13,981 bases of DNA from CAYGJN01 sp964350135 (lineage in GTDB: Bacteria; Bdellovibrionota; Bacteriovoracia; Bacteriovoracales; Bacteriovoracaceae). Of this stretch, positions 5,532 to 12,904 are shown one piece after another. The notes below the pieces were generated by a model. The model was not told the origin of the DNA, did not search any database, and was given only the letters and a program-made list of their open reading frames with translations. The stretch is taken from assembly GCA_964350135.1 (NCBI GenBank), contig CAYGJN010000075.1:1-13981 (forward strand). The letters are read 5' to 3'. The stretch's first letter is position 1. The number at the start of each line of letters is the position of its first letter. The position numbers and the translations under genes are program-made.

Positions 5532-7430
5532 ATGAAATGGTGTTTTCTTCTTTTATTTTTAAGCTCTTGTTTTAACTCAGACCTTGAAGAGGGATTGTAT
5601 GTAAAAGATGATTTTAGAGAGCTTTATACCCAAAAGTCTTGGGGTGATATCTACAAAGATGGACCTTATCTTAAAAGAATTACTCTTGTCTCTACTAATG
5701 ATATTCACGGCAATTTAGCTCCACACCAAGAAGAAGTAATTCTTAATGATTTAAAAAGCTCTATTCAAGTTGGAGGAGCTGCGATTATATATCGGTATTT
5801 TGAAATCTTGAAAAAAAGATACAACGAACAACTCTTAATTTTAGATGCAGGAAAATTATATCAAGGCAATAATCTTTCAAATGATTCAAAAGGGTTAGCA
5901 GTGGTTAATATTTTTAATAAACTTCCCTACGATGCACTAACTATTGGAACAAATGATTTTGAGTTTGGGTCCTTAGGAAATAATAGTATTAAAGCTACTT
6001 TGAACGAAGATCCTCAGGCTGCACTTAAAAGAAATATATCTGAGCATAAATCTCCTTTTGTCGTTTCAAATCTAATTGATATTAAAACAGCAGAGCCTAT
6101 CAAATGGAAAAACTTATCACCTTATATTATTAAAGATGTGAACGGCGTAAAGTTGGCCATCATTGGTGCAATAAGTTCACGTACTCCTAAAATCACTATT
6201 AAAGAAAACATCAGAGGTCTTTATTTCCAAGAACCTTCTCAGACTATTCTTAAATACTCTAGAGAGGCTCGAGAAAAAGGTGCACAAATTGTTATTGCGC
6301 TTGTTCATGAAGGTGGAGTTTGCGGAGAAAAAATTGCTAAAAAATATAATATTCCTCTCGAGCAAACAAATTTTAACCCCAACTACAAAAAAATATGCCC
6401 AGCTGATTCAGAAATTTTTAAAATTATTGACGGTCTCCCAGACGGAACTATTGATGCCGTCGTCTCAGGCCATAGCAAAACTAAAATTGCTAATTTTTAT
6501 AAAGGAATTCCAATCATCCAGGGATTTTCTAATAATCGATACCTCTCTCGATTAGAATTATATTATGACTTAGAGTTAAAGAGCTTAAGAACTGATTTAA
6601 CTAAGATTCATCAACCTACAAAACTGTGCCACCAATTTTTATTAGAGACAGGTGATTGCTATATTCCCCCACAAGGTAAGAATACAACTCAGCTCACTCC
6701 AGCAGTTTTTCTAGGTGAACTTATTTACCCAAATCGTGAGTTAAAAGAAGAAGTGCAAAAAATTATTCAACAAACTAGTCAAAAAGGATCACAAATAATT
6801 GCACATCTCGATAAAGAACTCGAAAACAAAGATCATTTCTATAGTGCCCTTGGATCTCTTTTATCCTACTCATTAAAAACTGCAACTGATTCACAAATCG
6901 GATTTATTCATAAAGAAAGTATTCGAAAAGAAATTAAATCAGGTCCTATTAGAATGAGAGACCTGGAAGAAGCTGTTCCAGTTGATGAGGATATATCAAA
7001 AGTTTATCTTAAAGGCTCAGAGCTTAGGACATTAGTTGAAATTGCTACATCAGAGCCAGAATCGAAATTAGGCCAATTTTCAGGACTTAAAATTGTTATA
7101 AGCAATCATGTTCTCAAAAAAAGAGACCTTGATGGAGATGGCGAATTAGAAAGTTGGGAGGACTTAAGAGTTAAATCTCTTAAGCTTTCAAGTGGCGAAG
7201 CTATTAAAGATAATAGTCTTTACTCAATAGCAACAACTAGCTTTATAGGCCTTGATGGTGGATCAAGATACGGATTTATTTTTAAAGGAATTCCTAAAAA
7301 GAGAAAAACCATCTTTGTTGATACCTCTCTTCGAGAGTCACTGGTCAAATTGCTCACTCAATCTTCTCATGATACTAAACCTCTTAAGATGATTTTAAAC
7401 TCTGAGAAGAACTGGTTAATACAAATATAA
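5532..7430 (+). CDS. lipoprotein of the UshA/5'-nucleotidase family, probably a pseudoenzyme, with an EF-hand loop
   Basis: 632 residues. It has a very short lipoprotein signal with lipobox L-S-S-C (10-13), so it is predicted to be anchored in the envelope. Residues about 48-345 align with the metallophosphatase domain and about 390-630 with the C-terminal 5'-nucleotidase domain (SGPIRMRDL 470-478, TTSFIGLDGGS 568-578). Known metal ligands of UshA-type enzymes are only partly kept. D57 and H59 (NDIHGN), H259 (ALVHEGG) and H314 (SGH) are present. The bridging Asp of DAGD is K108, the Asn-His of GNHEFD is T140-N141, and the last His of GHxH is K316. Residues 532-543 form a textbook calcium loop (D-x-D-x-D-G...E) inserted in the C-terminal domain. 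A binding or sensing role is more likely than catalysis, but that is inference. The start is set by the signal peptide; no ribosome binding site is seen. It is followed without any gap by ribD. Confidence 0.88.
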   Translation: MKWCFLLLFLSSCFNSDLEEGLYVKDDFRELYTQKSWGDIYKDGPYLKRITLVSTNDIHGNLAPHQEEVILNDLKSSIQVGGAAIIYRYFEILKKRYNEQLLILDAGKLYQGNNLSNDSKGLAVVNIFNKLPYDALTIGTNDFEFGSLGNNSIKATLNEDPQAALKRNISEHKSPFVVSNLIDIKTAEPIKWKNLSPYIIKDVNGVKLAIIGAISSRTPKITIKENIRGLYFQEPSQTILKYSREAREKGAQIVIALVHEGGVCGEKIAKKYNIPLEQTNFNPNYKKICPADSEIFKIIDGLPDGTIDAVVSGHSKTKIANFYKGIPIIQGFSNNRYLSRLELYYDLELKSLRTDLTKIHQPTKLCHQFLLETGDCYIPPQGKNTTQLTPAVFLGELIYPNRELKEEVQKIIQQTSQKGSQIIAHLDKELENKDHFYSALGSLLSYSLKTATDSQIGFIHKESIRKEIKSGPIRMRDLEEAVPVDEDISKVYLKGSELRTLVEIATSEPESKLGQFSGLKIVISNHVLKKRDLDGDGELESWEDLRVKSLKLSSGEAIKDNSLYSIATTSFIGLDGGSRYGFIFKGIPKKRKTIFVDTSLRESLVKLLTQSSHDTKPLKMILNSEKNWLIQI

Positions 7431-8420
7431 ATGAATCTTAAATACTTAGAACGTGCATTTGAGCTGGCCTTAAAAGCAAAAGGTCATACGTCACCTAACC
7501 CATTGGTTGGAGCTGTTCTTGTACGAAATGACCAAATCATTGCTGAGGGTTACCACAAAGAGGCGGGTTCTTTTCATGCAGAAGCTGAAGCCTTTAACGC
7601 TGCCAATGGTATAGACTTAGAAGGTGCTGATCTCTACTGTACATTAGAGCCTTGTTGTCATACCGATAAGAAAACTCCTCCATGCGCTCAAGAAATTATT
7701 AAAAGAAAAATCAAAAATGTTTATATTTCGGCCCTAGATCCAAATCCCAAAGTTAACGGAAAAGGAATAAAATTATTACAAGAAGCTGGTATACATGTTG
7801 AGCATGGTTTTATGCTTGAAAAAGCAGATGAGCTTAATAAAGTTTTCAACAAAGTGATGTCCACAGGTCTTCCTTATATTCATCTCAAAATCGCACAGTC
7901 TCTTGATGGCACTATGTCTCTTAATTCAGGTGAATCAAAGTGGATTACTGATGAAGATGCTAGAAAACAAGTTCATGAGTTAAGAGGGTTTTATGACGGT
8001 GTTTTAATTGGTGCACAAACAGCACGAAATGATCGTCCAAGTCTTACGATTCGTTATGGATTAGAAAACGATTTCCCCCAACCCCGTCCAATTATACTGG
8101 GAAGTAAGAACGGTATTCATGAAGAGTTAAAAAAACGAGCCGTATTTATTAATTCATTAAAAGATTTAAATGAACTAGTTTCAAAACATTCAATTCACTC
8201 CATCCTTGTTGAGGGAGGCCCAAAAACTTTAAGCTCATTTATAGAAAAAGGGTTATATGATGAACTAAGTTTTTTTATTGCTCCCAAAATTATTGGAAAA
8301 GGAAAGCATAGTTTTGAACAATTTGAAATTACAAGTATGAAAGATCATAAGAGCTTAAAACTAAAATCTGTTAACATTATCAATGATCAGATTAGAGCTG
8401 ATTACCTAAAGACAAAGTAG
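7431..8420 (+). CDS. ribD: RibD, bifunctional riboflavin deaminase/reductase
   Basis: Cytoplasmic enzyme for the second and third steps of riboflavin synthesis: deamination of the pyrimidine ring, then NADPH reduction of the ribosyl side chain. 329 residues, slightly shorter than the E. coli protein. Seen: SPNPLVGAV (21-29), the zinc deaminase motif HAE (49-51; zinc ligand H49, catalytic E51), EPCCH (73-77, C75) and PPC (83-85, C85). The reductase domain starts near 145 with IHLKIAQSLDGTMSLNSGES, then WITDEDAR, DGVLIGAQTARNDRPSLTIR, ILVEGGP and FFIAPKIIGKG. Its ATG follows the TAA of the upstream gene with no gap and I see no Shine-Dalgarno, so it probably depends on translational coupling. 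No other rib genes and no FMN riboswitch are seen here. Its end overlaps the convergent lipoprotein gene by 15 bases. Confidence 0.96.
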   Translation: MNLKYLERAFELALKAKGHTSPNPLVGAVLVRNDQIIAEGYHKEAGSFHAEAEAFNAANGIDLEGADLYCTLEPCCHTDKKTPPCAQEIIKRKIKNVYISALDPNPKVNGKGIKLLQEAGIHVEHGFMLEKADELNKVFNKVMSTGLPYIHLKIAQSLDGTMSLNSGESKWITDEDARKQVHELRGFYDGVLIGAQTARNDRPSLTIRYGLENDFPQPRPIILGSKNGIHEELKKRAVFINSLKDLNELVSKHSIHSILVEGGPKTLSSFIEKGLYDELSFFIAPKIIGKGKHSFEQFEITSMKDHKSLKLKSVNIINDQIRADYLKTK

Positions 8421-9326
8421 TAAATCTCCTGTCTCTGAACCCACACAGGTTGCCATTAAACCTTGCTCGCAAATACCAAAGGGCGTATCTGGTTGACAAA
8501 AATCTTTATTCGTATGAACAGAAAGAGGAACTCCTGATGAACAGGCCTCTTTTCCCTTTTCCCCACAACGATTCACTCCGCAATACTTTATCCCACTCAT
8601 AGGACAGCCACCTATTTTAACCTCATACCAACTACCAGGACATTGATAGCAATTATTTTGCCCAATGCTTTTGCATTCGCTGCTAATCAAGTGGCAAATA
8701 TCTCCGTCATTTAAAACTTTTTGTGACTTTATATGCTGTGAATTTAAAACTTTTACTCCCGGAAAAATTTGATCCATAGAGCTATTGGCATACCTTTGTT
8801 TTTTTGCAGGTGAGTGCACAATTTCTATACTTAGATGGTTTTTTTGAATATTAAACAAAGGTATTTTCCATACTAGCTTCTCACCTCGTAGATCGTCGGT
8901 TTTTTTATGGAAAAGCTCAAGATTTAAATAAAACGGTCTTTCAAGATTTGGACTTAAGCTAATTTTAAGTGAGCGAATAAAGTCTAAAGTGATAGCGTTT
9001 TCATTAAAGAGCGCTTCATCGCAGGACTGCTTCATTTTTTTTTCAACTAATCGTAAAGAATACCAAGATCTTGCTTTTTTATAAGGAGCCTTTGACATCA
9101 GACAGGTAGAGTCAATATCTAATATTTTCACCCATGCCTTACTTTCATTTAAAGCAATGGTCTCATTGAACAAAGCGGGGTGAACAAAGTGAATTTTCAA
9201 AGCAGTAGTTAGTCTCAAGTAAAGATGCGAATACAACTCTACTGGAGAGAATTGTGCTTTCTCACACGCACTTATAGAAATAAGGATTATAAGCAAGCTT
9301 AATCGCTTATATATTCTTGCATACAT
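8406..9326 (-). CDS. lipoprotein with a cysteine-rich C-terminal domain, function unknown
   Basis: 306 residues. The N-terminus has a basic start (MYARIYKR), a hydrophobic stretch and lipobox I-S-A-C (18-21), so it is a predicted lipoprotein with C21 lipidated. Residues 22-210 show no family I recognise. The last 96 residues (211-306) hold 12 cysteines with many Gly and polar residues between them (for example CYQCPG, GGCPMSG, KYCG, NRCG). This suggests up to six disulfides in the periplasm or at the surface. A heme or zinc role is less likely because no CxxCH is present. Its start lies inside the 3' end of the FGE-like gene (28-base overlap), so the two are probably translated together and may act together. 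The Shine-Dalgarno is weak. Its 3' end overlaps ribD convergently by 15 bases. Confidence 0.83.
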   Translation of the reverse strand: MYARIYKRLSLLIILISISACEKAQFSPVELYSHLYLRLTTALKIHFVHPALFNETIALNESKAWVKILDIDSTCLMSKAPYKKARSWYSLRLVEKKMKQSCDEALFNENAITLDFIRSLKISLSPNLERPFYLNLELFHKKTDDLRGEKLVWKIPLFNIQKNHLSIEIVHSPAKKQRYANSSMDQIFPGVKVLNSQHIKSQKVLNDGDICHLISSECKSIGQNNCYQCPGSWYEVKIGGCPMSGIKYCGVNRCGEKGKEACSSGVPLSVHTNKDFCQPDTPFGICEQGLMATCVGSETGDLLLCL

Positions 9327-10558
9327 CTAAATCCAACCTTTATTAAATCACTACCAGAAAATATTCTTGATCCAAGAAAACTAAATGAATTAGTTTCATG
9401 ACTTTCTTTATTCCAACTTATTCTCATCCCAAGTCTATTGAGCTGATTGCTTGCATCAAGGTACATACTTGAGGCCCTAATATTATAGTCTGGGTTAAAT
9501 GGATTTTTAACATATTCAGGAACTCCTCCTATTAATGAGCGAAGTCCCGTCCAGGAAATGTTTTTTGAGTTTACACTTTTGTATGGCCTATTTTTAACAA
9601 AGCATTCTCTTAAATAATATATTGAACAACTTGAAAGCTTGAATTCAATATTGCCTTTTTGGATTTCATAAAGCTCTTCGCCAAACTTTCTTTTTGTCCA
9701 AGGAAAAGGAGGAAAGCTCTTATCAATAAAACTTGGATCATTCATTTCTAGAGGATAAAAAGATGCAGCATCTAGAATATGTGATTGAACTAATTGCTTG
9801 CCTTTAAACTGACAGTATTGCTCCATTTGATTAACCGATAAATTACTCGCAGGTGTGGCCCAAAGATATTTTTCTTTAGGTATTTCAAGTCTAGCTTCAG
9901 AGTAGCCAGCATCGACCCAGTCAATAAGATCTCTAAAGCTTACAAGAGATTTATCAATATAAATTTCTCTATCAAAATTATTCCAAATATATTCAGTTGA
10001 CTCTTCTTTAGCATGCTCTCGGTAAACATAGACTCTTTGGGGTAAATAGACATCGGAGCAAGTATCTAAAAGTAATATTTTTTGTGAAAAATTCGACTCG
10101 TTATTTTCAATTGATAGTTGAAGCTTTAAGGCTCCGCCTTTTGGGGCTACTTCATAGAATTTATTATTGGAGTACTTATTCGCCTTAACGGTATATGTTT
10201 TGTTTTGAAACTTAGTTGTAAACTTGCCACCATTTTCAAAAAAACAATTAAGATAATGAGGGTTACACTCCATATAATCTTGCTGAATTAAATTATGCCT
10301 TGGAATATCTGAGCATTTAAGCATCCCTTTTGTATAAAGGTTTTCAATATCACCTAGCTCATACCTTTTTTTTAGCTCAGGTATTATTGAGTGAATGATT
10401 TGGGCCTGACGTGCTTTTTCAATAGTTTTATCACTTACAGGCTTTTGAAATCCCATATAATAAGAAACTCCGCTTCCCACAGAGATTGCTAAACTAAAAA
10501 AAACTAATAGCCCGAGAGTTTTATTATTTTTTTTTACCTGAGTATTTTCTTCAGCCAT
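9299..10558 (-). CDS. membrane-anchored protein with a divergent FGE-sulfatase (SUMF1)-like domain
   Basis: 419 residues. A short Lys-rich cytoplasmic tail is followed by one membrane segment at about 15-37, so the bulk is expected in the periplasm. Residues about 197-415 follow the order of the formylglycine-generating-enzyme fold. IYIDKSLVSFRDLIDWV (199-215) resembles the usual 'F-x-I-D-x-x-x-V-T-N' entry strand. Then come QMEQYCQFKGKQL (244-256), PFPW (284-287), TGLRSLIGGVPEYV (337-350, in place of the GL-x-D-M-x-GNVWEW region), GSRIF (396-400) and a closing VGFRC (408-412). Key residues of true sulfatase-activating enzymes are not evident, and many family members are non-catalytic. The N-terminal part (about 40-195) is unrecognised and contains C82, C99, C105 and C167. 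It is the first gene of a pair with the Cys-rich lipoprotein and diverges from prkA. Domain call is by eye from a few motifs. Confidence 0.75.
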   Translation of the reverse strand: MAEENTQVKKNNKTLGLLVFFSLAISVGSGVSYYMGFQKPVSDKTIEKARQAQIIHSIIPELKKRYELGDIENLYTKGMLKCSDIPRHNLIQQDYMECNPHYLNCFFENGGKFTTKFQNKTYTVKANKYSNNKFYEVAPKGGALKLQLSIENNESNFSQKILLLDTCSDVYLPQRVYVYREHAKEESTEYIWNNFDREIYIDKSLVSFRDLIDWVDAGYSEARLEIPKEKYLWATPASNLSVNQMEQYCQFKGKQLVQSHILDAASFYPLEMNDPSFIDKSFPPFPWTKRKFGEELYEIQKGNIEFKLSSCSIYYLRECFVKNRPYKSVNSKNISWTGLRSLIGGVPEYVKNPFNPDYNIRASSMYLDASNQLNRLGMRISWNKESHETNSFSFLGSRIFSGSDLIKVGFRCMQEYISD

Positions 10559-10628
10559 TTGCTATTTTTTCCATTTCTCTATCATATGACTAGGAGGTCA
10601 AAGAGAGATAAAATATAACTAGTAAGTA

Positions 10629-10645
10629 TTATAACCAAGTTATAA
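10629..10645. repeat. perfect 7-base inverted repeat just before the prkA ribosome binding site
   Basis: TTATAAC (10629-10635) and GTTATAA (10639-10645) are separated by CAA. The right arm overlaps by two bases the AAGG (10644-10647) that serves as ribosome binding site for ATG 10656. TATAAT-like hexamers occur on both strands in it. It may be an operator for the divergent prkA and FGE-like genes or a weak RNA stem. I could not place a convincing -35/-10 pair for either gene in 10559-10655. Confidence 0.4.
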
Positions 10646-10655
10646 GGCGAAGCCT

Positions 10656-12848
10656 ATGAAGTGGATTGAAGAAGCAAGTAAACAAACAGATAAATGGAAT
10701 GAAATTCTTTCTTTTGAAGAATTTATGGGTCGGTTGGAAAAAAATCCACTTACATTTATCAGAACAACAGCCCTTTATTTCAAAGACCTCTTTGAATATT
10801 ATGGCCGGGATGAAAATGATAATTTTAAGCTTTTTCAACAATCTTTTCCAGACTCAATTCCAATTTGTGGACAACACAGAGCTCAAAAAGCAATTTATGA
10901 AAACCTCATAAACTTCTGTGAGGAAGGATTTAATAATAAGTTTATGCTCCTTGTAGGACCTAATGGTTCTTCCAAAACAAGTATTGTTAAAAAACTTATG
11001 CTAGCTGCAGAAGCCTATTCATTAACAGATGAAGGGACGATGTATAGCTTTAGCTGGGTTTTTCCTGTTGAGAGCCAAGTCAAAGGAACCCTTGGATTAG
11101 GCAGAGACTATTCAAGCCCAGGGCTTGAAACTTTTGCTCACCTTGATGATGTAGAAATCTCAGCTATTTTAAATTCTGAGCTTAAAGAAAATCCGGTTCT
11201 TCTAATTCCTAAAGAAACAAGACAAATATTAATTGATCAGTATTTTGAAAATGATAAAAATAGGCTTGATACCTTAAGAAAATCTTATTTGTATCATGGA
11301 GAGCTCTCTAAAAAGAATCAAATGATTTATGATGCCATGTCGAAGAGCTACAAAGGTGACCACCTTGCAGTACTTAAGCATATAAGAGTTGAGCGCTATA
11401 ATATAAGTCGTGCCCACTCAAGCTCCGCTGTTACAATAGAGCCTCAATTACATGTTGATGCTAAGATGCAACAGATAACAATGGACAAAAGACTTGCTGC
11501 TCTTCCTCCAAGCCTTCAATCTCTCAACCTGTTTCAACTGCAAGGAGAAGCAGTTCTGGCCAATAGAGGATTATTAGAATTTTCTGATCTTTTAAAAAGA
11601 CCATTGGATGCTTTTAAATATCTTCTTATGACTATGGAATCCAAAAGCATTAATATTCAAGGTATGCTTATTGCTCTTGATGTTTTGTTTATGGGTACAT
11701 CTAATGAGATACATCTTCAGGCATTCAAGCAACATCCTGATTTTAATTCTTTCCGTGGACGTATGAACTTTATTCGAGTTCCTTATCTTCTTTCATACAC
11801 TGAAGAAGAAAAAATATATGAAGATCAAATCAAAAACCTTGATGACCGCTCAACGTTTGAGCCCTATGCTATTAAGGCTTTATGTTTATTTGCTGTTCTT
11901 ACAAGAATTCGATCATCCCAAGAAAAACATTACAAAGATAAAAAGATTGGAAAAATCATTGCTCATTTTAATCCATTAGAGAAAGCTCTTTATCTTGGTG
12001 ACACTGATCTACCAGAAAGACTTAATAGTGATGAGAAACAAACAATGACTCTTTCAAGAGATGATGTTTTTGCCGAGTATGATCATGACCCTCTCTACGA
12101 AGGCAAGTTTGGGATTTCTCCAAGAGAAATGAAACAAATCATTTATGAGCTCTCATCAGAGCATAAAAATATTACCTTTATTGAGGTAGTTGAATACTTA
12201 GCAAAGTTCATTGAACGTAAAGGAGAATTTGAGTTTTTAAACATTTCTCCTCAAGGAAATTATCATAATCCTCATTACTTTATAAAGGCTGCCAAGGATT
12301 ACTGCCTTAGCCATTTTGACAGAGAGCTTAGATCTAGCCTTGGACTAATTGATGACCGCTCTTATGAAGACTATATTGCCAAATATATTACTCATATTAG
12401 TGCTCTCATCAAAGGTGAAAAAGTGAAAAACGACTTCACTGGAAAGTTTGAAACAAGCGATATGTACTTTATTCAAGAGTTTGAAAATAATATTCACTTA
12501 ACTGAAGATGCTCAAACATTTCGCTCCCACGCCATCTCTAAATTAGGAGCATACGCTCTTGATAACCCTGGCAAGAAGCTTATTTACACAGATGTCTTCC
12601 CAGATATTATGAGAAGGCTCAAAGAGTCTTTCAGAGAGGAACAGAAAAAGAAAATCAAAAAGATCTCTAAGAACCTAGTTTATTATGAAGCAGAGATTAA
12701 TGGCCAAGCAGAGAAGAAATCTAATATTTTCACAGAAGAAAATAGACAAGAAATTGTGAATATATTAGAAAACCTCAAGGAAAAGTTTAATTACACTCAT
12801 GATGGTGCCCTTAAACAACTCCGCTATACTATTAATGAGAAATACTAG
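10656..12848 (+). CDS. prkA: PrkA-family AAA+ serine protein kinase (YeaG-like)
   Basis: Cytoplasmic protein of the PrkA family, linked in other bacteria to stress, stationary phase or sporulation. 730 residues, longer than the roughly 630-650 of the Bacillus and enteric proteins. Seen: N-terminal LSFEEFMGRLEKNPLTF (18-34), P-loop GPNGSSKTS (101-109; K107), the family signature HIRVERYNIS (242-251) followed by SAVTIEPQLHVDAKMQQIT (257-275), Walker-B-like region NRGLLEFSDLLKRPLDAF (303-320), TSNEIHLQAF (348-357), RMNFIRVPYLLSYTEEEKIYE (369-389) and FGISPREMKQII in the C-terminal kinase region. AAGG lies 8 nt before the ATG. PrkA is often followed by YeaH (DUF444) and SpoVR; neither follows here, where the next gene is a pseudouridine synthase. 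Family is firm; whether it phosphorylates proteins here is not shown. An inverted repeat precedes it. Confidence 0.94.
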   Translation: MKWIEEASKQTDKWNEILSFEEFMGRLEKNPLTFIRTTALYFKDLFEYYGRDENDNFKLFQQSFPDSIPICGQHRAQKAIYENLINFCEEGFNNKFMLLVGPNGSSKTSIVKKLMLAAEAYSLTDEGTMYSFSWVFPVESQVKGTLGLGRDYSSPGLETFAHLDDVEISAILNSELKENPVLLIPKETRQILIDQYFENDKNRLDTLRKSYLYHGELSKKNQMIYDAMSKSYKGDHLAVLKHIRVERYNISRAHSSSAVTIEPQLHVDAKMQQITMDKRLAALPPSLQSLNLFQLQGEAVLANRGLLEFSDLLKRPLDAFKYLLMTMESKSINIQGMLIALDVLFMGTSNEIHLQAFKQHPDFNSFRGRMNFIRVPYLLSYTEEEKIYEDQIKNLDDRSTFEPYAIKALCLFAVLTRIRSSQEKHYKDKKIGKIIAHFNPLEKALYLGDTDLPERLNSDEKQTMTLSRDDVFAEYDHDPLYEGKFGISPREMKQIIYELSSEHKNITFIEVVEYLAKFIERKGEFEFLNISPQGNYHNPHYFIKAAKDYCLSHFDRELRSSLGLIDDRSYEDYIAKYITHISALIKGEKVKNDFTGKFETSDMYFIQEFENNIHLTEDAQTFRSHAISKLGAYALDNPGKKLIYTDVFPDIMRRLKESFREEQKKKIKKISKNLVYYEAEINGQAEKKSNIFTEENRQEIVNILENLKEKFNYTHDGALKQLRYTINEKY

Positions 12849-12890
12849 GCCATAAGCTGAACGATAAAACTCAAACCTTTAGAACCTTCC

Positions 12891-12897
12891 AAGAGGA
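12891..12897 (+). promoter_or_regulatory. strong ribosome binding site pointing to an ATT start codon
   Basis: AAGAGGA (12891-12897) is the only good Shine-Dalgarno upstream of the pseudouridine synthase. It is followed, with 8 nt between AGAGG and the codon, by ATT (12905-12907), which is in frame with the gene. No ATG, GTG or TTG lies in frame between the upstream stop (12836-12838) and ATG 12962. The only classical near-start is CTG 12857. Confidence 0.5.
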
Positions 12898-12904
12898 TTG
12901 TTAT

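Noticed and set aside
6177..6555. Short open frames on both strands inside the nucleotidase-family gene
   Set aside because: They are out-of-frame shadows of a clear long gene, with compositions expected from AT-rich codons.
8427..8450. CCTGT...ACAGG as a terminator between ribD and the lipoprotein
   Set aside because: Only a 5-base stem with a large loop and no T-run, and it lies inside the coding end of the lipoprotein gene.
10591..10597. AGGAGGT-like sequence in the prkA upstream gap as a ribosome binding site for a small gene
   Set aside because: No start codon with a meaningful open frame follows at a proper distance on the plus strand.
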